Assembly: GCA_964461115.1 (NCBI GenBank) | Contig: CAYWSX010000003.1 | Location: forward strand, 1-64,000 | Length of the DNA: 64,000 nucleotides | DNA from: RGIG2134 sp964461115 | GTDB lineage: Bacteria > Cyanobacteriota > Vampirovibrionia > Gastranaerophilales > Gastranaerophilaceae | Reading direction: 5' to 3' | In this document: piece after piece, positions 41,602 through 50,431 of the stretch | How positions within the stretch are numbered: position 1 is the first letter of the stretch | Layout of the letters: every line of letters starts with the position of its first letter | Position numbers and translations under genes: made by a program | The notes under the pieces: model-generated | Seen by the model: only the letters and a program-made list of their open reading frames with translations | Databases searched by the model: none | Told to the model about the DNA's origin: nothing

Positions 41602-42557
41602 AAAAATGGCTAATCACAATCTGCATAGTGTTTTGCGGGGCACTTTTCGCTCAATGCGCAGATTTAACAATACAATCAGACAAACAGTCCTTCAGCGGGA
41701 ATGAGAATAAAGGAAAGTTTACGGGCAACGTTCACGTCCAAATCGACGACATACACGTAAAAAGCCCATATGCCGAAGCCACACTCGACCCGAAAGCCGG
41801 ACAGCTCGATGAGGCAACGTTCTTCAACAAACCTTATGCCTACCAGCTTCGCGGCGGCAAAAAAAGCGAAATCAAGTCAAACATCCTGAAAGTATCACTT
41901 TTGCGTAAAGTAATCACTGCAGAAGGCGACACACAGACGATTGTAACCACATTAAAAAAACCAACGGTAATCATCACCGCGGATGAACAGCAATACAATA
42001 CGCAAACCAAAATTATGACCGCGAACGGCGGAACTATCATCAACTATGACGACATAAAAACCTATTCAAACCAAGCTGTGGCACGACTTAACAACAATAG
42101 CGATCTTGAGCAGATGGAACTCATCGGAAACGCAAAAATCACTCAGGGTACAAACACCCTCATGGCTGAAAAATTCATCTACAATACCTCAACCGAAATC
42201 GCAATCTCTGAAGGCAACGCTTACACTGACATTACGTCCGAAAAAGGCGACAGAATTCAGGTTTGGTCAAAATATCAGCAGTTTGACAAGAAAAACAACG
42301 TTTTAATGGCAAGCGGAAACGTACGTATTCACTACAAAGACTACATCGCAGTAGGCCCGAAAGCCAGCGTTTATCCTGATAAAACCGGGAAACTCAACGA
42401 AGTTATATTCACGGGTCGTGCAAAAATCACCGAACAGGCTCGTTCTATCGAGGCTGACAAAATTATTATGTACATGAACCCGAAAGACTTTTACGCTGAG
42501 GGGCATGTCATCACGAGCATAAGAAATCTAAACGATACTCAAACTAAACAGAAATAG
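41598..42557 (+). CDS. lptA: LptA/OstA-like periplasmic LPS-transport protein
   Basis: The product is 319 residues. A signal peptide (1-20, MKKWLITICIVFCGALFAQC then ADLT) leads to repeated OstA/LptA beta-jellyroll units: GKFTGNVHVQIDDIHVKSPY, TANGGTIINYDDIKTYSNQA, LIGNAKITQGTNTLMAEKF and MASGNVRIHYKDYIAVGP. It is longer than E. coli LptA (about 185), as in cyanobacteria and other phyla with extended bridges. The product probably forms the periplasmic LPS filament between LptC and LptD. aroC follows after 9 nt. Confidence 0.87.
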   Translation: MKKWLITICIVFCGALFAQCADLTIQSDKQSFSGNENKGKFTGNVHVQIDDIHVKSPYAEATLDPKAGQLDEATFFNKPYAYQLRGGKKSEIKSNILKVSLLRKVITAEGDTQTIVTTLKKPTVIITADEQQYNTQTKIMTANGGTIINYDDIKTYSNQAVARLNNNSDLEQMELIGNAKITQGTNTLMAEKFIYNTSTEIAISEGNAYTDITSEKGDRIQVWSKYQQFDKKNNVLMASGNVRIHYKDYIAVGPKASVYPDKTGKLNEVIFTGRAKITEQARSIEADKIIMYMNPKDFYAEGHVITSIRNLNDTQTKQK

Positions 42558-42566
42558 GGGCAAAAT

Positions 42567-43748
42567 ATGGCGCTGAGATTTTTAACGTCGGGCGAATCGC
42601 ACGGAAAATGTCTGAACACTATCGTGGAAGGCGTTCCTGCAGGAATCAAGGTTGATAAAGCATTTATCGATAATGAATTGAAACGAAGACAAGTCGGATT
42701 CGGACGCGGAGGCAGAATGCTCATCGAAACCGACACCGCGGAAATAAATTCGGGTGTAAGACACGGATTTTCAACAGGCGCACCGATTTGCCTCGAAATC
42801 AAAAATAAAGACTGGGAAAACTGGCAAACCGTCATGAGCACCGAACCCGTTGAACTCACAGACGAAACTATCGCAGCAATCGAGGCAAAAAAAATCACAA
42901 AACTTCGCCCCGGGCACGCAGACTATGCAGGTGCCGTAAAATACGATTTTTCCGACATCAGAAACGTGCTTGAGCGTTCCTCTGCGCGCGAAACAACCAC
43001 CCGCGTTGCAGTCGGCGCAATCTCAAAGCTTATTTTAAGAGAATTCGGAATTCTTGGATTTTCACACGTCACGGAAATAGGCAAAATCACAGCGAACACT
43101 GAAGATATGGTGTTTGTTGAAATTGCAGACAAAGCTGAGAAATCCGACCTAAGATGTGCTGACGACAAGGCATACGAGGAGATGAAATCCGAAATACTAA
43201 AAGCTCAGGAAGCGGGCACCACTCTCGGCGGAAAAATTCAGATAGTTTTCGTAAATTTGCCGGTAGGACTCGGCTCACATGTCCACTGGGACAAGCGTTT
43301 AGACGGAATTGTTTCACAAGCCTTAATGTCAATTCCGGCTGTTAAAGCTGTTGAAATCGGGCTGGGAACAAACATCGGAAAAGAAATCGGGGCGAAGGTT
43401 CACGATGAAATTTTCTGTGAAAATGATAAAATTACCCGCCACACAAACAACGCGGGCGGACTCGAGGGCGGAATGACAAACGGGGAACCGCTTGTAGTAA
43501 CAATAACGATGAAACCTATTCCGACGATGAAAACACCGCTTAAATCCATCGATTTCATTACAAAAGAGCCGTTTGAAGCACACTTCGAGCGCGCGGATAT
43601 TTGCGCTGTTCCGGCATGCGGCGTGGTCGCAGAAGCTATGTGCGCTTATGTTTTAGCCAATGCATTTTTGGAGAAATTTAGCTCGGACAACATCGACGAA
43701 ATTCACACAAATTTCGAAAACTATCAGAGAAAGCTGCACGGGCAATAA
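42567..43748 (+). CDS. aroC: Chorismate synthase
   Basis: AroC makes chorismate from EPSP using reduced FMN. The 393 residues carry FLTSGESHGKCLNTIVEGVP (5-24), RRQVGFGRGGRM, the RPGHADYAG signature (about 113) and ERSSARETTTRVAVGA. NAGGLEGGMTNGEPL is the C-terminal signature. GGGGCAAAAT precedes the ATG. It opens aroC-aroK-aroB, and aroK begins at the last base of the aroC stop. Confidence 0.97.
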   Translation: MALRFLTSGESHGKCLNTIVEGVPAGIKVDKAFIDNELKRRQVGFGRGGRMLIETDTAEINSGVRHGFSTGAPICLEIKNKDWENWQTVMSTEPVELTDETIAAIEAKKITKLRPGHADYAGAVKYDFSDIRNVLERSSARETTTRVAVGAISKLILREFGILGFSHVTEIGKITANTEDMVFVEIADKAEKSDLRCADDKAYEEMKSEILKAQEAGTTLGGKIQIVFVNLPVGLGSHVHWDKRLDGIVSQALMSIPAVKAVEIGLGTNIGKEIGAKVHDEIFCENDKITRHTNNAGGLEGGMTNGEPLVVTITMKPIPTMKTPLKSIDFITKEPFEAHFERADICAVPACGVVAEAMCAYVLANAFLEKFSSDNIDEIHTNFENYQRKLHGQ

Positions 43749-44284
43749 TGAGCAACAATGAGGCAAAACGCAAGAATATTGTGCTTGTCGGCATGATGGG
43801 GTGCGGAAAAACCTCTGTCAGCGCTGAGCTTCAAAAGTTTTTCCCTGATTTCGCACTCGTGGAAATGGATTCGGAGCTTGAAGAACGAGCTGGCATGAAG
43901 ATAACTGAAATTTTTCAAATTCACGGCGAAGAACACTTTCGAATCGCTGAAAAACAGCTTGTGACAGAGATTTCAACAGAAAGCTCACAAATTATCTCAA
44001 CCGGCGGAGGAGTTTTCCTCAGCGAAGAAAACAGAGCATTACTTAACGAAAACTCGCTTACAGTTTACCTTTCAGCAGACAGTGAAACCATTTACGAACG
44101 TGTAAAAACTGACAACAGCCGCCCACTTTTAAAATCCGACGACCCAAAAGCCCGAATTTCAGAGCTTCTGGCGGAACGAACACCATACTACAAGCTTGCA
44201 CATACAGAAATTTCAACAGTCGGGAAAAATGTACGCGCAATTGCAGAAGAAATTTTGGAGAAATACAAAAATCATGGAAACTAA
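43748..44284 (+). CDS. aroK: Shikimate kinase
   Basis: The product is 178 residues. The P-loop is VLVGMMGCGKTSVSAELQKF (12-31). The shikimate-site Asp is in VEMDSELEERAG and the Arg in EEHFRIAEK. The GGG loop is ISTGGGVFLS, and the lid Arg is in DNSRPLL. Start and stop overlap both neighbours (aroC by 1 nt, aroB by 11 nt), a tight operon. It phosphorylates shikimate at O3 on the way to chorismate. Confidence 0.95.
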   Translation: MSNNEAKRKNIVLVGMMGCGKTSVSAELQKFFPDFALVEMDSELEERAGMKITEIFQIHGEEHFRIAEKQLVTEISTESSQIISTGGGVFLSEENRALLNENSLTVYLSADSETIYERVKTDNSRPLLKSDDPKARISELLAERTPYYKLAHTEISTVGKNVRAIAEEILEKYKNHGN

Positions 44285-45356
44285 AAAGCCGGAAATCAAC
44301 GTCACTATTAGCGCAAAAGACAGTTACAGCTACCCGATTTTTATTGGAGAAAACCTGCTTGAAAACGCGCAGGCTTATATAAAACAGCACACAAAAGCTG
44401 AAAAGCTCCTCGTAGTAACGAATAAAACCATTATGGCGCTTTACCCTAACGCGCTGAAGCTTGAAAACGCTGAATTTCTGGTTCTTGAAGACGGCGAACA
44501 GCATAAAAATTTCGACACCTACAAACAAATTCTGGATAAGGCACTCGAGATGAGACTGGAGCGAAAAGATGCGTTTGTGGCATTTGGCGGCGGCGTAATT
44601 GGTGATATGACAGGTTTTTGCGCTGCTACATATCTGCGCGGAATAGATTTTATACAAATCCCGACAACGCTTCTTTCTCAGGTTGACTCATCGGTCGGCG
44701 GCAAAGTCGCAATCAATACAGCATTCGGTAAAAATCTTGTCGGAGCATTTTACCAGCCGAAACTCGTCCTCGCCGACACATGCACACTGAATACTCTTGA
44801 TAACAGGCAATTTAAGACCGGTTTGGCAGAAGTTTTAAAATACGCATTCATCGAAAAAACCGCAAAATGTGACTTTGGATTTTTCAGATTTTTGTCCGAA
44901 AACTGCAGCAAAATCAAAGAAAAAGACCCGGAAACTCTGCGCCGAATGATAAAAATCTGCTGCGAAATCAAAGCTAAAGTTGTCAGCGAAGACGAGCAAG
45001 AGAAAGGGATTCGCGCGATTTTAAATTTCGGTCATACATACGCGCATGCGATTGAAAAAGTCACGAATTACACTCATTTTACACATGGCGAAGCGGTTGC
45101 AATCGGAATGAGAATGGCGTTTGACCTTGCAAAACTAAAAAAGCTTATTCCTGACAGCTGTTACAACGACGCTGTGACACTGCTTGCAAAATACGCTTTG
45201 ACATACGTCCTGCCGCCTTCTGCGACGCCTGAGACGCTCACTGAGGCGATGACCTACGACAAAAAGGTACAGAACAACAAAGTGCGCTTTGTGCTTCCTG
45301 TTGGGCTCGGATTGGTCGAGATTACATCTGAAATCGAGCCACAAAAATCTCTGTAA
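44274..45356 (+). CDS. aroB: 3-dehydroquinate synthase
   Basis: AroB cyclises DAHP using NAD and a divalent metal. The 360 residues show the NAD region VLEDGEQHKNFDTYKQILD and AFGGGVIGDMTGFCAATYLRG (about 104). Next come QIPTTLLSQVDSSVGGKVAIN, then the metal ligands Glu (GLAEVLKYAFI), His (LNFGHTYAHAIE) and His (HFTHGEAVAIGM). The start METKKPE at 44274 is chosen over an upstream Met inside aroK. It converges on the TadE-like gene with a 25-nt gap. Confidence 0.96.
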   Translation: METKKPEINVTISAKDSYSYPIFIGENLLENAQAYIKQHTKAEKLLVVTNKTIMALYPNALKLENAEFLVLEDGEQHKNFDTYKQILDKALEMRLERKDAFVAFGGGVIGDMTGFCAATYLRGIDFIQIPTTLLSQVDSSVGGKVAINTAFGKNLVGAFYQPKLVLADTCTLNTLDNRQFKTGLAEVLKYAFIEKTAKCDFGFFRFLSENCSKIKEKDPETLRRMIKICCEIKAKVVSEDEQEKGIRAILNFGHTYAHAIEKVTNYTHFTHGEAVAIGMRMAFDLAKLKKLIPDSCYNDAVTLLAKYALTYVLPPSATPETLTEAMTYDKKVQNNKVRFVLPVGLGLVEITSEIEPQKSL

Positions 45357-45381
45357 ATCGCGACACACAAAAGATTATGAT

Positions 45382-45951
45382 CTAAATCCCGCCAGCCGTA
45401 AAAATCTTAGACGAAGTAAACATCACATTGTCAGGAATGATTATAATCCGCTCCCCCGTGCGTAAATTCGGCAAACTCGCCCTGAAAAAGTGCATCTTGT
45501 GCACAGATTGAAGCTGCACGGAAGGCGATGTCCGGACAGAGCCCGCAGGTGCATAACAGTCGATTTTTGCCGTGACAAAAGGCTTTCCCTTGTACTGCTC
45601 ATTTGAAACCAGCGTCGTCACTCCGTCCACGGTATTTGCCACAAAACTAATCTCGCGCTCCTGCAAAATCGCCGTTTTACGCTTCACAATCGAAAGCATT
45701 TCATCCTGAGTCGCACACCCGTATCCCTCAGACAAGACTATGTTTGCCGCCACATCCTGCGCGGCGGATTCGAGCGAATTATAGCTGTGCCACATAAACG
45801 CAAGCTCAAAAATCGCAAGAATAATCACAAACAAAAAAGGAAAAATCAAAGCATACTCAAGCGTGCTCTGCGCAGGCTTTGCGCGGTCACCAACACACGC
45901 TGAAAGTGCTCTCAATCGTTCAGATTTATATTTTTTCTCATTTCGTGCCAA
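45382..45951 (-). CDS. TadE-like pseudopilin family protein
   Basis: The product is 189 residues. After a basic stretch, STLEYALIFPFLFVIILAIF (about 29-48) is the TadE-type N-terminal segment: a Glu five residues into the hydrophobic helix, as in pseudopilins of the tight-adherence system. The remainder is a periplasmic beta-rich domain with a pair of Cys (GYGCATQ, KIDCYAP) that could bridge. The start is a TTG and uncertain. No tadA, tadB, tadC or rcpA lies in the window. It shares a minus-strand run with a BlaI-type repressor. Confidence 0.75.
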   Translation of the reverse strand: MARNEKKYKSERLRALSACVGDRAKPAQSTLEYALIFPFLFVIILAIFELAFMWHSYNSLESAAQDVAANIVLSEGYGCATQDEMLSIVKRKTAILQEREISFVANTVDGVTTLVSNEQYKGKPFVTAKIDCYAPAGSVRTSPSVQLQSVHKMHFFRASLPNLRTGERIIIIPDNVMFTSSKIFTAGGI

Positions 45952-46367
45952 AAGTATTCGCGCCCCTCGATTTGCGTCGTATCCACCCCGTCATGATACT
46001 TATTATAGCCTACGATGAGGTTTTGAGGCAACTCCCTACCCGCAGCCAGAATATTATGAACTTCTTCAAGAAATTCTATTTGCAGCGTCTTGAAAGCGTC
46101 GTCAAAACGCGAAATATCCTCGTCCGCCTCAAAATGCAAAAGCGCATGCCAAGCGGCTCCAACGGAAGGGTCATCACAATTTTTCGGAAAGCTCAATAAC
46201 GCCTCACGAACGGTCAGTTTCTCGGTCATAACAGAAAAAACAGCTTCCGCGGCCAGTTTCCGCTCATCAGCAAAATCCCTTGCCACATCGGGCTTGGGCT
46301 TGAATTTTTCATGAATCTTTACAAGAAAGGTGTTAGTAATTAAGCATAAATCTTTGAAGATCTGCAT
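45912..46367 (-). CDS. Hypothetical protein between blaI-like and tadE-like genes
   Basis: The product is 151 residues, soluble, mixed helical, rich in Ala, Glu, Phe and Asp. Residues about 45-125 (AAEAVFSVMTEKLTVREALL and AAWHALLHFEADEDISRFDD) look like a single helical domain. No family recognised. It overlaps the BlaI-like gene by 28 nt and the TadE-like gene by 40 nt, unusually long overlaps. One of the three starts may therefore be misplaced, or the operon is strongly coupled. Confidence 0.7.
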   Translation of the reverse strand: MQIFKDLCLITNTFLVKIHEKFKPKPDVARDFADERKLAAEAVFSVMTEKLTVREALLSFPKNCDDPSVGAAWHALLHFEADEDISRFDDAFKTLQIEFLEEVHNILAAGRELPQNLIVGYNKYHDGVDTTQIEGREYFWHEMRKNINLND

Positions 46368-46693
46368 ATTTTTTCAACCATTATGTTCATCGTTTCAAGG
46401 TCATCGTTAAAATATGTCTCAGCAAGCCTCATGATAGCAGCTTTAGCGGCAATTTCGCGTGATTGCACGGAGTTGTAAGAGAATTTTTTGCCATTCTTAA
46501 TCCTCACAAGCATGCTTTTGTCTACAAGTCTGTCCATAACTGTTTTTATAGTGGTGTAAGCGCGCGGCGCGTCAGTTCTTTGAACCAGCTCAAAAACTTC
46601 GCTTACTGTAATATTTTGGGTCAAATTATTCTCCTCTAAATACCAAACTGCATTCATAATGGTATTTTCAAGGCTGCCGTGAGATGTGCTCAT
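46340..46693 (-). CDS. BlaI/MecI/CopY-family transcriptional repressor
   Basis: The product is 117 residues. The winged-helix domain (8-80) has LENTIMNAVWYLEENNLTQN, ITVSEVFELVQRTDAPRAYT and TIKTVMDRLVDKSMLVRIKN, the family pattern in which TTIKT is the recognition helix. A short dimerisation tail follows. ATG at 46693 follows AGGAGC at a 5-nt gap; a longer frame to 46765 lacks this. BlaI and MecI are normally paired with a BlaR/MecR sensor, which is absent here. TATAGT and a TGTAACA box (46714-46720) lie just upstream. Confidence 0.88.
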   Translation of the reverse strand: MSTSHGSLENTIMNAVWYLEENNLTQNITVSEVFELVQRTDAPRAYTTIKTVMDRLVDKSMLVRIKNGKKFSYNSVQSREIAAKAAIMRLAETYFNDDLETMNIMVEKICRSSKIYA

Positions 46694-46713
46694 TAATAGC
46701 TCCTTAGTTTCGG

Positions 46714-46726
46714 TGTTACAACTATA
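46714..46726 (-). promoter_or_regulatory. Promoter of the BlaI-like operon with a TGTAACA box
   Basis: The minus strand reads TATAGTTGTAACA: a -10 (TATAGT, 46721-46726) directly followed by TGTAACA (46714-46720) at the expected transcription start. It could be an autoregulatory operator. Confidence 0.4.
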
Positions 46727-46792
46727 ATAAAATAAAAATATTAAAAGTCTAGCGAAAACAGGCAAAAAATCGGCAAAAAAAATGAAATGTGC

Positions 46793-47029
46793 TTAATCAA
46801 ACACAAATCTTACGCCATTCGGCCCAAAATTATCTTTTCCGTATTCTTTACCAAGGTAAATAACGTTTGTGTGGGAATTTGGCGAGCTGGCAGGCGCTAT
46901 AGCCTTATATTTGTCGGTTCTGTGCCCCATTTGGCCGGTCGATGTCACGATTTTGGATTTGTTGCAGCCCGAAGTTAGCAGCGCACTGCTTAAAATCAGT
47001 ATTAAGACTGCGAGGGATTTTTTCATCAT
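46793..47029 (-). CDS. Small lipoprotein
   Basis: The product is 78 residues. MMKKSLAVLILILSSALLTS then GC is a type II signal peptide with lipobox LLTSGC, so Cys22 would be lipidated. The mature part is short and polar (NKSKIVTSTGQMGHRTDKYK), with no recognisable domain. I chose the ATG at 47029, preceded by AAAGGTTC; the frame continues nine codons upstream over the -10. It is divergent from murC. Confidence 0.8.
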   Translation of the reverse strand: MMKKSLAVLILILSSALLTSGCNKSKIVTSTGQMGHRTDKYKAIAPASSPNSHTNVIYLGKEYGKDNFGPNGVRFVFD

Positions 47030-47054
47030 GTAAGAACCTTTACCAACTACTAAC

Positions 47055-47063
47055 ATTATAACA
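47055..47063 (-). promoter_or_regulatory. Extended -10 promoter of the lipoprotein gene
   Basis: The minus strand reads TGTTATAAT, a TGnTATAAT extended -10, 26 nt before the start. Confidence 0.6.
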
Positions 47064-47174
47064 CATATTTATACAAAAGCTATACTTTATCCATATTAGA
47101 ATAAATTTTTATAGTATATTTTCGACTCTTTTTGTACTAAAATGGTATAAAATGATTAGAGGAACGTTAATTTC

Positions 47175-48587
47175 ATGGAAGGCACAGATAAAACCCGCAA
47201 TTTTCACTTTATCGCAATCGGCGGAGTAGGAATGAGCGGATTGGCAAAATACCTGCTAGAACAAGGATGTTCGGTATCAGGCTCGGATATTTCAGAGGGA
47301 AAATATTTTAATAAAGTTAAAGAACTCGGCGCAAAAGTTTTTGTCGGACATGCGGAAGACAATTTACCTGAAAACTCAGTAGTAATCGCAAGCACGGCAA
47401 TTAATAACTCTAACCCGGAACTTCAAAAAGCAGAACGCTTGGGCTTAGAAATCTTCCACCGCTCAGATTTGCTTAAATTTATCGCCGAAAACTTCCAAAA
47501 TAAAGGCGGAAAATTTATCGGATTTTCAGGCACACACGGAAAAACGACAACAAGCGGTCTTGCGTCCTATGTCGCGGAAAAAGCAGGGCTGAACCCCTCC
47601 TACGTCGTTGGCGGCTTTGTTCCCGAACTGGACACGAACGCAAAATGCGCAAACGGAGAGTATTTTTTCGCGGAACTCGACGAATCAGACGGCACAATCC
47701 TAAAATACGCGCCTGACGTGACAGTCATCAACAACATAGAAGTAGACCACGTTGATTTCTACACAGACGGGATGGAGTCACTCCAGTCAACGTTCACAGC
47801 CTTCCTCGCAAACCTTAAATCTGACGCAAAAGTGCTCATAAACACCGACTGCGAAGGTAATTTAGAGCTAATCAAACGCAACCCCAACAAAAACTTCATA
47901 ACATACGGATTCAAAAACGCCAAATACACAGTCTCTGACGTCGAACACGGCTCTGATTACACAAAATTCAGCTTCTGCAAAGACGGAAAAGTTTTATGCA
48001 AAATCGAGCTTTCAATCGTCGGTAAACACAACCTGTGCAACGCTCTTTCCGTTGCCGCAGCTTTTGTTGAAGCAGGCGCGGATATTTCTGCTATCGCAGG
48101 TTATTTCACCGGATTTACCGGGATGGGACGCAGATACCAGCCTGTCGCGGAATTCGGCGGTATAAAAATCATCGACGACTATGCACACCACCCATCCGAA
48201 ATCGCGGCAACACTGGAATGTGCAAAGACCTGCTGCCCTGAAAAACGCATTGTAGCGATATTTCAGCCGCACAGATACACCCGATTGCACGGGCTCTACA
48301 ACGATTTCTTGAAATGTTTCGAAAATGCCGACAAGGTAATCGTCTTAGACACATACGCAGCAAGTGAAACGCCGATTGATGGGCACACGTCTGACGAATT
48401 CGCACGGGAATTAAACAAAACGTTCGGCAAAGACGGCGCACTCCACATCGAAGGGAAAATCGCAGAAATCGCTTCAAACGTGGTAAAAGAGCTGCAAAGC
48501 GGCGACCTTGCGATTACACTCGGAGCTGGAGATGTCACAAAATTAGGAAAATTAATTGCGGAAACAAGTACTCCGAAAGAGGCATAA
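47175..48587 (+). CDS. murC: UDP-N-acetylmuramate--L-alanine ligase
   Basis: MurC adds L-Ala to UDP-MurNAc in the cytosol. The 470 residues show the N-terminal Rossmann motif FIAIGGVGMSGLAKYLLEQG (12-31), the ATP loop FSGTHGKTTTSGLASYVAEK (about 116-135), central ELDESDGTIL and VINNIEVDHVDFY, and the C-terminal FQPHRYTR. AGAGGAACG precedes the ATG. It opens murC-murB-ddl-ftsQ, with murB starting at the next base after the murC stop. Confidence 0.97.
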   Translation: MEGTDKTRNFHFIAIGGVGMSGLAKYLLEQGCSVSGSDISEGKYFNKVKELGAKVFVGHAEDNLPENSVVIASTAINNSNPELQKAERLGLEIFHRSDLLKFIAENFQNKGGKFIGFSGTHGKTTTSGLASYVAEKAGLNPSYVVGGFVPELDTNAKCANGEYFFAELDESDGTILKYAPDVTVINNIEVDHVDFYTDGMESLQSTFTAFLANLKSDAKVLINTDCEGNLELIKRNPNKNFITYGFKNAKYTVSDVEHGSDYTKFSFCKDGKVLCKIELSIVGKHNLCNALSVAAAFVEAGADISAIAGYFTGFTGMGRRYQPVAEFGGIKIIDDYAHHPSEIAATLECAKTCCPEKRIVAIFQPHRYTRLHGLYNDFLKCFENADKVIVLDTYAASETPIDGHTSDEFARELNKTFGKDGALHIEGKIAEIASNVVKELQSGDLAITLGAGDVTKLGKLIAETSTPKEA

Positions 48588-49490
48588 ATGCAGCACTTTG
48601 AGGACTTTGAATTAAAAAATTATACAAGTTTTAAAATCGGCGGGAAGGCAAAAAATGTTTGGTTTCCGGAAACAATCGCCGAATTCGAAGACCTGCTTAA
48701 AACTCTTGAAAATCCTCTGGTACTGGGCGGAATGTCTAATGTGCTCGTATCGTCTGAGGGGATTTTTCAGGACGTCATTTTGACTAAAAAACTATCGAAC
48801 TTCAAAACAGAAGACACCCGAATAACTGCTCAGGCAGGAGCGATGGGGCCGTTGGTTTCAAAAGCGGCGAAACAAGAAAATTTAAGCGGAATGGAGTTTA
48901 TGTGCGGATTTCCGGGTACAATCGGCGGAATCGTGTCAATGAATGCCTCCGCGCACAAACAGTGCATTTCTGACATTTTTATATCAGCAAAACTCTTTGA
49001 CAAACAAACAAAATCAACATTAAATTTCTCCAAAGAAGATATGAAGTTTGATTACAGAACGTCTGTAATTCACTCGGGGCGCTACATTTTACTCGAAGCA
49101 GTTTTTGAGCTTACAAAAGCCGAACAGGAAGAAATCGAAGAAAGAATGGCGTCTAATCAAGCTTTCAGGCGAGATAGACAGCCTAATTTAAGCAAACCGA
49201 ATTGCGGCAGCGTTTTTAAGAACCCGGAAGGAGACTCCGCCGGCAGATTACTCGAAGACGCAGGCGCAAAAGGACTTTCTGTCGGAAATGCGCACGGCTT
49301 TGAGCACCACGCGAATTTTATCATAAATTCAGGCGGTGCAACGAGTACGGATGTTTCCCAATTGATGAAAAAAATGTATAATATGGTAAAAGAAAAGTTC
49401 GGCGTCGAACTAAAACCGGAGGTTTTGTTCGTCGGCGGCATGAATGAGGCAGAAAAAGAAATATGGCAGATATGGCAAACACAGAAGTAG
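48588..49490 (+). CDS. murB: UDP-N-acetylenolpyruvoylglucosamine reductase
   Basis: MurB reduces the enolpyruvyl ether to the lactyl group of UDP-MurNAc, using FAD and NADPH. The 300 residues fit the short (type II) form. YTSFKIGGKAKNVWFPETI and LGGMSNVLVSSEG bind FAD. MEFMCGFPGTIGGIVSMNAS (about 103-122) and NCGSVFKNPEGDSAGRLLED (with the catalytic Ser) complete the site. It overlaps ddl by 28 nt. Confidence 0.96.
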   Translation: MQHFEDFELKNYTSFKIGGKAKNVWFPETIAEFEDLLKTLENPLVLGGMSNVLVSSEGIFQDVILTKKLSNFKTEDTRITAQAGAMGPLVSKAAKQENLSGMEFMCGFPGTIGGIVSMNASAHKQCISDIFISAKLFDKQTKSTLNFSKEDMKFDYRTSVIHSGRYILLEAVFELTKAEQEEIEERMASNQAFRRDRQPNLSKPNCGSVFKNPEGDSAGRLLEDAGAKGLSVGNAHGFEHHANFIINSGGATSTDVSQLMKKMYNMVKEKFGVELKPEVLFVGGMNEAEKEIWQIWQTQK

Positions 49491-50431
49491 TTTTCGACAA
49501 ACTAATCGACACAAACACAAGAATAGCAGTACTTGCAGGTGGAATGTCCAACGAGCGCGAGGTTTCACTCCGCTCAGGGAATAATTGCCTCAATGCACTT
49601 CACAGACTGGGTTACAAGAACGCAGAACTCGTCGATGTTGATAAAAACATAGCAAATAAATTAATAGAAAAGCAAATCGAAGTTGCCTACAACGCGCTTC
49701 ACGGCAGATACGGCGAAGACGGCTGCATACAAGGGCTCCTGGAGATTTTAGGCATAAAATACACGGGCTGCGGCGTGATGTCCTCGGCTTTGTGCATGAA
49801 CAAGCACTACACAAAGGAAATGCTTAAATCAGCAGGCATTCCGCTTATAAAATCCGTCTATATTCAAAAAGGGGACAATCTTGTTGAAAAAGTCCGCGAA
49901 CTCCGCTACCCGATGATGATTAAGCCTGTTTGCGAAGGCTCGAGTATCGGCATGTACAAGGTGCACAACGAGGCGGAGCTTCTCGATAAATTCAAGGCGG
50001 CAGAAAAAATCCAGCAAGACATTTTAATTGAAGAATTCGTTGTCGGAAGATGCGGCACAGTTGGTGTTTTACAGAACAAAGATGAGATTTTTGCCACGGC
50101 GGTGCTGGAATTCCGCACAAAAACAGAATGGTACGATTTTGAGGCAAAATATACGGCAGGAATGACGGAATTCATTCTCCCGGGTGAATTTTCGGACGAA
50201 ATGACTGCAAAATTAAAAGATATTGCAATAAAATCCCACAAGGCATGTGGGTGTAATTCCTTGTCCCGCGTGGATTTCCTAGTGGAAAATGATGTGCCTT
50301 ACGTGCTTGAAATCAACACAAGCCCGGGCATGACCGACCTCAGCGATTTACCTGCACAATCAGCGTGCATCGGTATTTCGTACGACCAGCTTGTACAGCT
50401 TATTTTAAACTCGGCAGGACTACAAAAATAA
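49463..50431 (+). CDS. ddl: D-alanine--D-alanine ligase
   Basis: Ddl makes the D-Ala-D-Ala dipeptide. The 322-residue ATP-grasp enzyme has AVLAGGMSNEREVSLRSG (22-39) with the Glu-Ser pair of the first D-Ala site. FNALHGRYGEDGCIQGLLEI-type sequence (here YNALHGRYGEDG) follows, then MIKPVCEGSSIGMYKV (ATP), and VDFLVENDVPYVLEINTSPG with the Mg ligands. The start is within the murB end, with a second Met four codons later also possible. Confidence 0.95.
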   Translation: MADMANTEVVFDKLIDTNTRIAVLAGGMSNEREVSLRSGNNCLNALHRLGYKNAELVDVDKNIANKLIEKQIEVAYNALHGRYGEDGCIQGLLEILGIKYTGCGVMSSALCMNKHYTKEMLKSAGIPLIKSVYIQKGDNLVEKVRELRYPMMIKPVCEGSSIGMYKVHNEAELLDKFKAAEKIQQDILIEEFVVGRCGTVGVLQNKDEIFATAVLEFRTKTEWYDFEAKYTAGMTEFILPGEFSDEMTAKLKDIAIKSHKACGCNSLSRVDFLVENDVPYVLEINTSPGMTDLSDLPAQSACIGISYDQLVQLILNSAGLQK

